A stretch of 64,000 nucleotides of DNA, from the NCBI GenBank assembly GCA_017474045.1, contig JAFUHX010000018.1, positions 1-64,000 on the forward strand, given 5' to 3'. The notes under the pieces are model-generated. The model was not told the origin of the DNA. It was given only the letters and a program-made list of their open reading frames with translations, and searched no databases. A program made the position numbers and the translations under genes. How positions within the stretch are numbered: the stretch's first letter is position 1; each line of letters begins with the position of its first letter. Of the stretch, positions 1-7,323 are shown piece after piece. Source of the DNA: Clostridia bacterium. GTDB taxonomy: Bacteria; Bacillota; Clostridia; Oscillospirales; Acutalibacteraceae.

Positions 1-370
1 ATTTCTTACCGTTCTTATCGCAACCTTTAATCATTTCATTTTGCTAAGCGATAATATCTCTCGGCTGAATATCGCTGATTTTGCGTTTGCCGAAGTACGG
101 CAGAATCTTCGTGCGGATAATATGCTCTTTGGTCTGCCAGGTGTTCTCTTTAATGCGATTCTTCATATCCACCGTATAGGTTTCAATAAAGCTCGCAAAG
201 GTCATACTCAGGTCTGCCTGAGTCTTGTTCAAAAACTCACGTTCCCAAGCAAGTGCTTCTCGCTTGGTCGGAAAGCCTCGCTTTGTGCTTTGCTTTCGAT
301 CTCCCTTCCAATCGGTTACTCGGTAGTAAACCATCCAAGTATTTGTTTTTTCATCTTTATAAACAGCCAT
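1..370 (-). pseudogene. int: Tn916-type tyrosine integrase, interrupted by an amber codon and cut by window edge
   Basis: N-terminal part of a tyrosine recombinase that would integrate and excise a mobile element. Residues 1-60 look like the arm-DNA-binding domain (MAVYKDEKTNTWMVYYRVTD, then a KREALAWE stretch). Residues 60-108 look like the SAM-like core-binding domain (FASFIETYTVDMKNRIKENT, TKILPYFGKRKISDIQPRDI). The frame stops at a TAG (44-46), but reading through gives QNEMIKGCDKNGKK, which is the usual continuation in this family; the family has WQNE here, so the stop replaces a conserved Trp (TGG to TAG). I chose the ATG at 370, 8 nt after GGAAG; a GTG at 379 overlaps the xis stop. The catalytic domain lies left of the window. 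Likely inactive unless the stop is suppressed. Confidence 0.85.
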
Positions 371-375
371 TTTTA

Positions 376-576
376 TCACTTCCTTTCCTTAACTTTGGCT
401 GCATCATAGCAAGTCTTGTCTAAAAAGAATTGTTTGTTGACTTTCCCCGCCATTGTAAAAAATCCTTGTTCTTGCAGTTCGGCATTCATTTTCCGAATCA
501 CCTTATAGGCGAATGATTTGGAAATCTTGAGCGCTTTTGCAACATCGTCTGCGGTCATATAATAATCTTCAAACAT
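376..576 (-). CDS. xis: Excisionase-like helix-turn-helix protein of an integrative element
   Basis: 66-residue protein. MTADDVAKALKISKSFAYKV at residues 6-26 is a MerR/excisionase-type winged helix-turn-helix, and the C-terminus is basic. In this family such a protein sits directly before the integrase and directs excision by bending attachment-site DNA. The start at 576 is fixed by AAGGAGG (583-589) at normal spacing; the open frame runs further upstream to 711 but has no ribosome binding site there. The stop lies 5 nt before the integrase ATG, so the two are co-transcribed from the promoter at 765-793. Function is inferred from size, motif and position. Confidence 0.8.
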   Translation of the reverse strand: MFEDYYMTADDVAKALKISKSFAYKVIRKMNAELQEQGFFTMAGKVNKQFFLDKTCYDAAKVKERK

Positions 577-734
577 TGCAGTACCTCCTTTCTTAGTTTT
601 TTTGTGCTGTGTTTGGATTTGCCGTTCTCCCCAAGTGCCGTTCCTGCCCCTGCTTTTCAGCGGCGTTTTCTCGCTCGCTTCCTTGCGGAAGGTCTTGGCA
701 AAGTATCCCACTTGGACGGTCGTTTAGTTGTAGC

Positions 735-758
735 AACTTAACTGTATTTGTTTAAGTT
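735..758. promoter_or_regulatory. Inverted-repeat operator candidate
   Basis: AACTTAA (735-741) and TTAAGTT (752-758) form a perfect 7-bp inverted repeat with a 10-base spacer, just downstream of the xis -10 box. The same heptamer recurs at 843-849 inside the opposite promoter. Two arms with centres 17 bp apart suit a dimeric helix-turn-helix repressor. The link to the XRE protein at 901 is inference. Confidence 0.6.
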
Positions 759-764
759 ATCCTC

Positions 765-793
765 ATTATACTAAACATATTCCGTTAAGTCAA
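765..793 (-). promoter_or_regulatory. Promoter of xis-int
   Basis: On the minus strand TTGACT (788-793), a 17-base spacer and TATAAT (765-770) form a near-consensus sigma-A promoter reading toward xis. The -35 box overlaps a TTAAGTC half-site (785-791), and the expected start point falls into the inverted repeat at 735-758. This suggests repression by the divergently encoded XRE protein. Confidence 0.75.
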
Positions 794-835
794 GTGGTTT
801 TCGAGAAAATATTAAACTTTTTTGTTTATATTATC

Positions 836-865
836 TTGACAGAACTTAAACATTTGTGTTATACT
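836..865 (+). promoter_or_regulatory. Promoter of the XRE-Abi operon, with internal operator half-site
   Basis: TTGACA (836-841), an 18-base spacer and TATACT (860-865) precede the regulator gene by 35 bases. AACTTAA (843-849) lies within the spacer, so the regulator could repress itself by blocking polymerase. Confidence 0.75.
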
Positions 866-900
866 CAATGCAAAGCACATAAGTAAGGAGTGAAATTACT

Positions 901-1395
901 ATGGCAATTGGTGAAAGAATTAGATTTTTTCGTAACCTAAAAGGTATGACACAAAAGTTTCTTGGTGTAAAAGTCGGTTTTCCGGAGAAAACTGCCGACA
1001 TCCGCTTGGCTCAGTATGAGTCCGGCACAAGAACACCCAAATCAGATTTAACCGAAGCACTTGCCGATGCTTTGGGCGTTTCTACTATGGCATTGAATGT
1101 TCCTGATATTGATACGGATCTCGGCTTTATGCATACGCTCTTTGCGTTAGAGGACATTTACGGCTTGAAGATTGACAAGCTCGATGACGAGGTTTGTATT
1201 CGCCTTGATAAAAACAGAGGAACATCTTACATTTCTTTGCTTGAGCGTTTTACCGCTTGGCAGAAAGAAGCTGAGAAGTATCGTAACGGTGAAATTAGCA
1301 AAGAGGAATATGACCGTTGGCGTTATACATATCCCGAAGTAGAGGCACAGCGTACAAGGGAAGCTCTTGATGAACTGCGCAATAATCACAACTAA
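901..1395 (+). CDS. XRE-family transcriptional regulator of the mobile element
   Basis: 164-residue protein. Residues 1-62 form a Cro/cI-type helix-turn-helix (IGERIRFFRNLKGMTQKFLG, then RLAQYESGTRTPKSDLTEALADALGVS). The C-terminal 100 residues are a less familiar helical domain ending in a charged tail, common in regulators carried by Clostridia elements. The ATG at 901 follows AAGGAG by 10 nt. It is divergent from xis-int and lies 19 nt before the Abi gene, so it probably controls both operons through the AACTTAA sites. It could also act as the antidote or regulator of the Abi protein; the sequence does not settle this. Confidence 0.85.
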   Translation: MAIGERIRFFRNLKGMTQKFLGVKVGFPEKTADIRLAQYESGTRTPKSDLTEALADALGVSTMALNVPDIDTDLGFMHTLFALEDIYGLKIDKLDDEVCIRLDKNRGTSYISLLERFTAWQKEAEKYRNGEISKEEYDRWRYTYPEVEAQRTREALDELRNNHN

Positions 1396-1414
1396 CTTAT
1401 AGCGAGGTATATCT

Positions 1415-2143
1415 ATGAATGATATAGATTTCAGAAATACGCTTATAAAAGCATTAGAGTTAGATAGGACACCAATGGCTGATAAACAAAAGGTTTTATC
1501 TACACTATTGAAAAGCAATACTTACATAGAATACACAAGTATTTTCACACGCCGAGAGTGGAATACATATTGTGCCTACCTCCATATTCAAGTACCCGTC
1601 GAAAACTACGAACTGATGAAGAGAAGTGAATCCAAAATCTTATCCGTTGCAGAAAAGATTTTCGGCAGACAAGAGGACCACTTTTTAACGGACATTGAAA
1701 CAGGCATTATCATTTCTAAACACGAAGTTATTGATTTTACCGGCATTTCTGTGACGGATGTAATCGCAAAAGCTATTGAAGATGCTGAACTGTTTATGAG
1801 CGATGGTAAATATGATTCTGCATTTGATCGTGTGCATACCGCTTTTCACGGCTACTTGAGAAAGAAACTCGACGATTTAGGGGAATCTTATGAGGAATCC
1901 GATACTCTCAATCAGCTGTATAACAAACTCCACACATATGTAAGTTCGAATATTGCTAACGACCAATCCGGAATTATAAAAACTGCTTTGCGAAGTGCAT
2001 CAGGGGTAATAAGTGCAATAAATGATTTGCGAAATCGTCATTCACTTGCACATCCTAACGGTAGCATTATTTCAGTCCGAGAAGCTAATTTGTGTATACG
2101 GCTTGTAAAAGAGTTATCCGACTACATTGAAAAAGTAGTATAA
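1415..2143 (+). CDS. Abortive-infection family protein with C-terminal HEPN-like motif
   Basis: 242 residues, not membrane-bound. The C-terminal third resembles the Abi_C domain: helical, ending in NDLRNRHSLAHPNG at residues 203-216. There R206-x6-H213 (or R208-x4-H213) fits the catalytic Rx4-6H motif of HEPN ribonucleases. The N-terminal 110 residues are not recognised and may sense a trigger. Family members block phage growth by damaging RNA in the infected cell; that role here is inferred. It follows the XRE gene in the same transcription unit, with a GAGG ribosome binding site and a strong terminator after it. Confidence 0.75.
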   Translation: MNDIDFRNTLIKALELDRTPMADKQKVLSTLLKSNTYIEYTSIFTRREWNTYCAYLHIQVPVENYELMKRSESKILSVAEKIFGRQEDHFLTDIETGIIISKHEVIDFTGISVTDVIAKAIEDAELFMSDGKYDSAFDRVHTAFHGYLRKKLDDLGESYEESDTLNQLYNKLHTYVSSNIANDQSGIIKTALRSASGVISAINDLRNRHSLAHPNGSIISVREANLCIRLVKELSDYIEKVV

Positions 2144-2150
2144 AAGAAAA

Positions 2151-2190
2151 AAGAGCTAACAGACTTTGTAACAAAAATCTGTTAGCTCTT
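2151..2190 (+). terminator. Terminator of the XRE-Abi operon
   Basis: A 13-bp perfect stem AAGAGCTAACAGA (2151-2163) / TCTGTTAGCTCTT (2178-2190), followed by a T-rich stretch. Confidence 0.9.
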
Positions 2191-2212
2191 TATTTATGAA
2201 TAATCTGAAATT

Positions 2213-2230
2213 GTTGTCAAAACGTTGTCA
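2213..2230. repeat. Two GTTGTCA direct repeats one helical turn apart, between the element and guaA
   Basis: GTTGTCA occurs at 2213-2219 and 2224-2230, exactly 11 bp apart, in the gap between the Abi terminator and the guaA 3' end. Short direct repeats at helical spacing near an element end are typical of integrase arm-binding sites. The 3' end of guaA is a known integration target for several genomic islands. No duplicated core site can be shown because the other end lies outside the window. Confidence 0.35.
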
Positions 2231-2249
2231 CGAGGCTTTTTCAAACCTC

Positions 2250-2275
2250 AAAAACCCAGTGTTTATGCGGGTTTT
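2250..2275 (-). terminator. Weak terminator after guaA
   Basis: On the minus strand AAAACCC (2269-2275) pairs with GGGTTTT (2251-2257) around an 11-base loop and runs into T residues just 15 bases after the guaA stop. The stem is only about 7 bp, half of it A-T. Confidence 0.5.
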
Positions 2276-2289
2276 CAGCGTTTTTGGTA

Positions 2290-3282
2290 TTATTCCCACT
2301 CGATTGTTCCGACGGGCTTGGGGGTGTAGTCGAAGAGGACGCGGTTTACACCTTCAACCTCTGAAGTAATTCTTTGGGTAATATGCTGAAGAAGACTGAA
2401 GGGGATTTCGGCAACTGTTGCTGTCATAGCATCAACGGTGTTGACGGCTCTGATAATAACCGGGTAACCTTCATATCTGTCTTCGTTTTTAACACCTACT
2501 GATTTGAAATCAGGTACTGCGGTAAAATATTGCCATACAGCTTTGTCAAGGCCGTTTTTTGCAAATTCTTCTCTGAGGATTGCGTCGGATTCTCGAACCA
2601 TTCTAAGTCTGTCAACGGTAATTGCACCAAGACATCTTACTCCTAAACCGGGACCGGGGAACGGCTGACGAAGTACCATTTCATCAGGAAGACCAAGAGT
2701 TGATCCTACTACTCTTACCTCATCTTTATAAAGAAGCTTAAGCGGCTCAACGAGTTCCATAGCCATTTCTTCGGGAAGTCCGCCAACATTATGGTGTGAT
2801 TTGATAACCTTGCCTTTGTTAAGACTTTCCAGAATATCAGGATATATAGTTCCTTGAGCAAGATAGGGAATTCTTCCAAGCTTGACTGCTTCTTCGTCAA
2901 AAACCTTAATGAACTCTTCGCCGATTATTTTTCTCTTCTTTTCAGGATCAGCTTCGCCTGCAAGAAGATTGAGAAAACGCTCAGACGCATCAACATAAAT
3001 AAGATTTGCATCAAGCTGCTTTTCAAACAGATCGATTACTTGTTCACTCTCGTTTTTTCTCATAAGGCCATGATTTACGTGAACGCAAATAAGCTGCTTT
3101 CCGATTGCCTTGAGAAGAAGTGCGGCAACAACTGACGAATCAACTCCGCCGGAAAGCGCAAGAAGAACCTTATTGTCGCCAACCTGAGCTTTAACAGCTT
3201 TAATCTGTTCTTCAATAAATGCCTCTGCAAGAGCCTTGGTTGTAATTCTCTGCATTGATTCAGGTCTGTGATTACTACTCAT
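2290..3282 (-). CDS. guaA: GMP synthase, ATP-pyrophosphatase subunit (no glutaminase domain)
   Basis: Converts XMP to GMP using ATP and ammonia. 330 residues, against about 510-525 for the usual bacterial fusion enzyme. The PP-loop SGGVDSS is at residues 44-50, the ATP-PPase domain covers about 15-210, and the C-terminal dimerisation domain ends in the conserved [17 protein letters not shown]. The N-terminal class I glutamine amidotransferase is missing, as in two-subunit enzymes, so a separate amidotransferase subunit or free ammonia is needed. The first in-frame ATG (3297) is part of the ribosome binding site GGAGG; the real start is the ATG at 3282, 8 nt after it. It lies 50 nt after ilvE and may be co-transcribed. 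Confidence 0.9.
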   Translation of the reverse strand: MSSNHRPESMQRITTKALAEAFIEEQIKAVKAQVGDNKVLLALSGGVDSSVVAALLLKAIGKQLICVHVNHGLMRKNESEQVIDLFEKQLDANLIYVDASERFLNLLAGEADPEKKRKIIGEEFIKVFDEEAVKLGRIPYLAQGTIYPDILESLNKGKVIKSHHNVGGLPEEMAMELVEPLKLLYKDEVRVVGSTLGLPDEMVLRQPFPGPGLGVRCLGAITVDRLRMVRESDAILREEFAKNGLDKAVWQYFTAVPDFKSVGVKNEDRYEGYPVIIRAVNTVDAMTATVAEIPFSLLQHITQRITSEVEGVNRVLFDYTPKPVGTIEWE

Positions 3283-3332
3283 AATAAATACCTCCATTAT
3301 TTTATCTTAAAGTTTTTTATTATAAAACCGGT

Positions 3333-4397
3333 TTAAACAGTTACTCTCCAGCCGTAAGGATCTTCTTTTTCGCCCCACTGAATTCCGGTGAGCTCATCAT
3401 AGAGCTTCTGAGTTAATTCACCGATTGAACCGTCACCGATATTCATAACATCATCTTCATAACGAAGCTTATTAACAGGAGAAACAACAGCTGCAGTACC
3501 TGTTCCAAACACCTCTTCAAGTGTTCCGTTTTGAGCTGCTTCAACAAGTTCATCAACGCTGATTCTTCTTTCTTCAACCTCATAGCCCCATGATTTGCAA
3601 ACTTTAATTATTGAATCACGGGTAATTCCGGGAAGAATACTGCCATTGAGCATGGGTGTTACAACTTTGCCGGCAATTTTAAAGAAAATATTCATTGCGC
3701 CAACTTCTTCAATATATTTTCTTTCAACACCGTCAAGCCAGAGAACCTGAGAATAACCGCTGTCGTGAGCCTTAACCTGAGCAATAAGGCTCGCAGCATA
3801 GTTACCGCCGGTTTTGGCAAAGCCCATTCCGCCTTTTACTGCACGGACAAATTCATCTTCAATCCAGATTCCTACAGGTTCAAGTCCGCTTTCATAATAA
3901 GCACCTGAGGGTGAAAGAATTATCATGAAAAGATAGGTCTTTGAGGGAGCAACGCCCAAAAATTCATCTGTTGCAATAATGAAAGGTCTGATATAAAGAG
4001 AGGTTCCTGAATCGGTAGGTACCCAATCTCTGTCGATATCAACAACAGCCTTAACAGCTTCAACAAACATTTCTTCCGGAAGCTGAGGAATACATAATCT
4101 TTTGTTCGTGCTGTTAGTTCTCTTTGCATTCATGTCAGGACGGAAAAGATAAACATTATCTTTTGAATCTCTGTATGCTTTCAAGCCCTCAAACATTTCC
4201 TGACCATAGTGAAAAACCATGGCGCTGGGGGAAATTGAAATATTGCCGTAAGGAACAATTCTTGCGTCATGCCAACCCTTACCCTCGGTGTAATTCATAA
4301 CAAACATGTGGTCAGTAAAAATATGACCGAAGCCGAGAGCTTCCCCTTTGGCAGGCTTTTGTTTCGGACTGGTTGTTTTAGTAATTCTGATTTCCAT
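3333..4397 (-). CDS. ilvE: Branched-chain amino acid aminotransferase
   Basis: Fold-type IV PLP enzyme that makes or breaks down leucine, isoleucine and valine with 2-oxoglutarate/glutamate. 354 residues, typical for the eukaryote-like BCAT branch. VFHYGQEMFEGLKAYR is at residues 61-76. Lys195 in AKTGGNY is the expected Schiff-base lysine. The cofactor phosphate-binding region is the GTGTAAVVSPV stretch. It has its own near-consensus promoter at 4443-4471 and may read through into guaA. Confidence 0.95.
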   Translation of the reverse strand: MEIRITKTTSPKQKPAKGEALGFGHIFTDHMFVMNYTEGKGWHDARIVPYGNISISPSAMVFHYGQEMFEGLKAYRDSKDNVYLFRPDMNAKRTNSTNKRLCIPQLPEEMFVEAVKAVVDIDRDWVPTDSGTSLYIRPFIIATDEFLGVAPSKTYLFMIILSPSGAYYESGLEPVGIWIEDEFVRAVKGGMGFAKTGGNYAASLIAQVKAHDSGYSQVLWLDGVERKYIEEVGAMNIFFKIAGKVVTPMLNGSILPGITRDSIIKVCKSWGYEVEERRISVDELVEAAQNGTLEEVFGTGTAAVVSPVNKLRYEDDVMNIGDGSIGELTQKLYDELTGIQWGEKEDPYGWRVTV

Positions 4398-4442
4398 TTT
4401 TAAGCACTTCTTTCTGTTTAAACTAAAAAACTAATAAAATAA

Positions 4443-4471
4443 ATGATATACTTTTATATTTTGTATGTCAA
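4443..4471 (-). promoter_or_regulatory. Promoter of ilvE
   Basis: On the minus strand TTGACA (4466-4471), a 17-base spacer and TATCAT (4443-4448), about 45 bases before the ilvE start and just after the end of the upstream ATPase gene. Confidence 0.75.
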
Positions 4472-4481
4472 TATTTTTTTG

Positions 4482-5165
4482 TTATTTTATTCCTGTAACT
4501 CTGAAGTATTTTTCCTGAAGACTCAAGGGAAAAACATCATCAATTAAAGAACTCAGTTCTTTTGCAACATCTTCTTTAGCGCTTGTTGCCACAAGGGGCA
4601 AGCCTGAAAGCTGAGAAAGCTCTTTAGCTGCCTCATCGGTGTTTAAAACATCCTTCGCAGTGGTTTCAATTCCAAGGCACGAATTGTTGATTATGGCAGT
4701 AAACTCTAAACCGCAAACTTTTTCAATCATTTTCAGCATTTCATAGGCTTCTTCGGGATTACGGGTATGAGGTCTGTAGAAATTGACAACAAAAATCATT
4801 TCATAGTCATTTTCTTCTTTGATTTGTTGAGAAAATCTTCCTAACGCTACCGAGCCTCTTTCATCTCCGCCAACATCTAAAACCGCAAAATATTCTTTAT
4901 CCTGACTGATTCTGTGAAGCTCAGCAGGCAATGAAGGAACATCAATTGCAGAATTAGCGTATTCAGAAGCAATAAGCTCAATTCCTACCTTTTCAAATTC
5001 CTCTGCGCTGTCTTTGGTTCTGAAATAAGGATTAATTATGTCAAGATCGGCAACAAGAACCTTTTTTCCTTTTTTTCCAAGCTCCATTGCGTAATTCACG
5101 GCAAGGTTGGTTTTTCCGCTTCCATAATGTCCGCAAAAAAGTGTTACTCTTTTTTCTCTAATCAT
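4482..5165 (-). CDS. P-loop ATPase of the SIMIBI (ParA/MinD-like) class, unknown function
   Basis: 227 residues. The Walker A variant GHYGSGKTN lies near residues 12-20, with ADLDIINPYFRTKD (about 39-52) as the switch region and VLDVGGDERG (about 95-104) as a Walker B-like segment. The C-terminus has the pattern of a nucleotide-binding Rossmann-like fold (FTAIINNSCLGIETTAKDVL). It is soluble. Proteins of this kind are widespread in Clostridia as hypothetical ATPases; no partner can be assigned from the neighbours (HPr before, ilvE after). Confidence 0.7.
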   Translation of the reverse strand: MIREKRVTLFCGHYGSGKTNLAVNYAMELGKKGKKVLVADLDIINPYFRTKDSAEEFEKVGIELIASEYANSAIDVPSLPAELHRISQDKEYFAVLDVGGDERGSVALGRFSQQIKEENDYEMIFVVNFYRPHTRNPEEAYEMLKMIEKVCGLEFTAIINNSCLGIETTAKDVLNTDEAAKELSQLSGLPLVATSAKEDVAKELSSLIDDVFPLSLQEKYFRVTGIK

Positions 5166-5230
5166 AAACTAAACCTATGGCGAAAGCTTTTCACCGCGCC
5201 TCTTTCAAACAAAACTTTTCAAATGACAAA

Positions 5231-5253
5231 AGCACACCGTTTTACCGGTGCGC
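5231..5253 (-). terminator. Terminator after the HPr gene
   Basis: AGCGCACCG (5245-5253) pairs with CGGTGTGCT (5231-5239) on the minus strand with a 5-base loop, followed by TTTTGTCATTT. Confidence 0.7.
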
Positions 5254-5268
5254 TCCTTGATTGCTCTT

Positions 5269-5532
5269 TTAATCAGCAAAGCCTGATTCAACAAGCTTTA
5301 CAAGCTCTTCAACAGCTTCTTCTTCATCGGGACCGCCTGCCATAATTCTGATGTCAGTACCACCCATAATGCCCAAAGAAAGAACACCCAGAAGGCTCTT
5401 GGCGTTAACTCTTCTTTCTTCTTCCTCAACCCAGATTGAAGATTTGAACTCATTTGCTTTCTGAATAAAGAAAGTTGCGGGACGAGCGTGAAGGCCAACC
5501 TGATTCTGAACTTTTACATCTTTAACAAACAT
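5269..5532 (-). CDS. ptsH: HPr phosphocarrier protein
   Basis: 87-residue HPr. His15 (VGLHARPAT), the phosphate acceptor from enzyme I, and Ser46 (NAKSLLGVLSLG), the HPr kinase site for catabolite control, are both at their classical positions. So it can serve sugar uptake and CcpA-type signalling, unlike Crh, which lacks His15. The ATG at 5532 follows GGGAG; the seven residues encoded upstream lack a ribosome binding site. It is a single gene with its own promoter and terminator, not next to ptsI, which is common in Clostridia. Confidence 0.92.
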   Translation of the reverse strand: MFVKDVKVQNQVGLHARPATFFIQKANEFKSSIWVEEEERRVNAKSLLGVLSLGIMGGTDIRIMAGGPDEEEAVEELVKLVESGFAD

Positions 5533-5573
5533 AATATAATCTCCCAAACACAAAATCTTGCTTGTTTTTCCTT

Positions 5574-5601
5574 ATTATACCACAAAAAGTGACTTCGTCA
5601 A
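5574..5601 (-). promoter_or_regulatory. Promoter of ptsH
   Basis: On the minus strand TTGACG (5596-5601), 16-base spacer, TATAAT (5574-5579), 41 bases before the HPr start. Confidence 0.75.
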
Positions 5602-5708
5602 TGGTAAAAAATTTTTTTGGTTGCAAGCCTAAATGTTAACTAAATTTAAGGTCAACATTTGTGCAAAATGCTCATAATAATAAATATTCTTCTAACAAAA
5701 TGCACATT

Positions 5709-6449
5709 TTATTTTTCTTCTTTTCTTTTTAACTTCTCAATATATTCTACGTCTTTTTTTGAAAGCTGTGCATCATCAAAAAGATCAGGACGTCTCTCAA
5801 AGGTTCTTTGAAGCGACTTTTCTCTTCTGAACCTTTCAATATTTCCGTGATGCCCCGAAAGAAGAACCTCGGGAACTTCTCTGTTTTTCCAGACCGGAGG
5901 TCTCGTATATTGAGGATATTCAAGAAGGCCGCTGAAATGGCTTTCTTCAGTAAAACAGATTTCTTCAGAAAGAACACCGGGAAGCATTCTGGAAACGCTG
6001 TCTGCCAGAACGAGAGCTCCCAGCTCTCCTCCGGTTAAAACATAGTCTCCGATTGAAATTTCTTCGTCAACAATTTCTTCAATTACTCTTTCATCAACAC
6101 CCTCATAGTGTCCGCATAAAATTGCAATGTTTTCCATTTCGGCAAGCTCCCTGACCCGCTTCTGATCAAGTGTTTTTCCCTGTGGAGACATATATATTAA
6201 ATGAGGCTTTTTTCCGATTTCTTCGCAAAGAGACATAAAGCAATCATAAATAGGCTGAACCTGCATTATCATGCCTTTTCCTCCGCCATAGGGAGTGTCG
6301 TCAACGCGGCGATGCTTATCAGTTGAATAATCTCTTATCTGGCGGCAATTTATTTCAACCTTGCCTGCTGCTCTTGCCCTTCCGATTATGCTTTCAGAAA
6401 GAACTGTCTGACACATTTCGGGAAAAAGAGTGAGTATATCAATCCTCAT
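5709..6449 (-). CDS. trmD: tRNA (guanine37-N1)-methyltransferase
   Basis: SPOUT-class enzyme that methylates G37 next to the anticodon and so prevents frameshifting. 246 residues, full length. MRIDILTLFPEM at the N-terminus, DDTPYGGGKGM at about 50-60, the knot region ILCGHYEGVDERV (about 109-121) with IGDYVLTGGE (about 132-141), and RPPVWKNREVPEVLLSGHH in the C-terminal domain are all canonical. It overlaps the rimM 3' end by 11 bases, indicating translational coupling. Confidence 0.96.
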   Translation of the reverse strand: MRIDILTLFPEMCQTVLSESIIGRARAAGKVEINCRQIRDYSTDKHRRVDDTPYGGGKGMIMQVQPIYDCFMSLCEEIGKKPHLIYMSPQGKTLDQKRVRELAEMENIAILCGHYEGVDERVIEEIVDEEISIGDYVLTGGELGALVLADSVSRMLPGVLSEEICFTEESHFSGLLEYPQYTRPPVWKNREVPEVLLSGHHGNIERFRREKSLQRTFERRPDLFDDAQLSKKDVEYIEKLKRKEEK

Positions 6450-6975
6450 CGCCGTTTACCTCTTCGTCAAAGATTCCCCGCAAGGGTCTGATTAAAACCC
6501 TTTCGTTTTCAACATCGGTATTAATTACAACAATGGGAATGGCAGGAATAAGATATTCTTTTCCGTTTTCACTTTTAATATGCCAGACATCATTTGCTCC
6601 GGTTTCGCTGACCTGAGAAATTTTTCCATATTTTTTCGATTCATCATCTGCGTCAAAAACCTCGCAACCGATAAGGTCCTGAATAAAAAACTGACCTTCT
6701 GAAAGATTGGCGTCTTTTCTGTTCATATAAAGAACCTTGTTTCGCAGATTCTGAGCAGCTTCAGGAGACTCTACTCCGTCAAGCTTCAAAATGACAACAT
6801 TGCCATGAGGTCTGCAGGAAATTACCTTGACTTCCTTCTGACCGTTTTTATCAAAATAAAGAGTTTTGAATTTTTTCATAAAGTCACCGCTGTCGCACCA
6901 AGGCTGAACTCTCACTTCACCCTTAAGGCCATGAACGCTGACAATTTTTCCGATTTCAAGAAAAGGCTTAATCAT
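6439..6975 (-). CDS. rimM: Ribosome maturation factor RimM
   Basis: Assists maturation of the 30S head domain. 178 residues with the N-terminal barrel (IGKIVSVHGLKGEVRVQPWCD) and a PRC-barrel C-terminal domain (DLIGCEVFD ... NGKEYLIPAIPIVV). The rimM-trmD order is common in Firmicutes, where rpsP and a KH protein often precede; here they are absent and a small unknown gene lies upstream instead. Confidence 0.95.
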   Translation of the reverse strand: MIKPFLEIGKIVSVHGLKGEVRVQPWCDSGDFMKKFKTLYFDKNGQKEVKVISCRPHGNVVILKLDGVESPEAAQNLRNKVLYMNRKDANLSEGQFFIQDLIGCEVFDADDESKKYGKISQVSETGANDVWHIKSENGKEYLIPAIPIVVINTDVENERVLIRPLRGIFDEEVNGDED

Positions 6976-7008
6976 AGTTTTCCAACTTTCTTTTGTTTAT
7001 AATCATTC

Positions 7009-7036
7009 AAAAAGCGATTTGTTTTCATCGCTTTTT
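7009..7036 (-). terminator. Second hairpin behind the 43-residue gene
   Basis: A 10-bp perfect stem AAAAAGCGAT (7009-7018) / ATCGCTTTTT (7027-7036) with T residues at its 3' side on either strand, in tandem with the terminator at 7046-7081. Confidence 0.7.
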
Positions 7037-7045
7037 ATCTTTAAA

Positions 7046-7081
7046 AAGGAGCTGTAAAAAACTGAGTTTTTACAGCTCCTT
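7046..7081 (-). terminator. Terminator of the 43-residue gene
   Basis: A 15-bp perfect stem AAGGAGCTGTAAAAA (7046-7060) / TTTTTACAGCTCCTT (7067-7081) with a T-run on the minus strand. Its TGTAAAA core recurs in four other intergenic hairpins of the window. Confidence 0.85.
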
Positions 7082-7095
7082 TCGGATTTTAATTA

Positions 7096-7227
7096 TTACT
7101 CACTGACGGGAGGATCAATTCTGTTGTCTTCATCAGGCTCTACATCTGAAAGATGGCAGAGGAATCTGTAAAGATAATTCCACATATCAATGAGAAAAAT
7201 CTCGATCTGCTTTAAAAAATTCTCCAT
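7096..7227 (-). CDS. Small 43-residue protein, unknown
   Basis: Starts MENFLKQIEIFLIDMWNYLY and ends PDEDNRIDPPVSE. A hydrophobic/aromatic helix at residues 4-26 is followed by an acidic proline-containing tail, so it may sit at or in the membrane. A perfect AGGAGG (7236-7241) lies 8 nt before the ATG, and a strong terminator begins 15 bases after the stop, which argues that it is translated and forms its own transcription unit. No family is recognised. Function unknown. Confidence 0.65.
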   Translation of the reverse strand: MENFLKQIEIFLIDMWNYLYRFLCHLSDVEPDEDNRIDPPVSE

Positions 7228-7323
7228 AATAATATCCTCCTATTCAATATCTGTTCACATTATACACCATGTTTAAACAAAATGCAAGAGGTTTAAATTA
7301 AAACATTTGTAATAATTAAAAAA

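Larger units (their letters stand above)
577..900. other. Divergent control region between xis and the XRE regulator
   Basis: This 324-base stretch has no gene. Positions 580-715 are noticeably GC-richer than the rest of the window and form the xis leader; its open frame continues upstream of xis without a start signal and may be a relic of a longer element gene. Positions 720-880 are AT-rich and carry two back-to-back promoters and three or four copies of a heptamer AACTTAA/TTAAGTT, described separately. Confidence 0.6.

Noticed and set aside
577..711. N-terminal extension of the excisionase
   Set aside because: No start signal upstream, whereas AAGGAGG sits directly before the ATG at 576.
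2290..3282. guaA truncated at its 5' end by the island
   Set aside because: The island touches the 3' end only, and the 5' end has an intact ribosome binding site and start, so the short form looks native.
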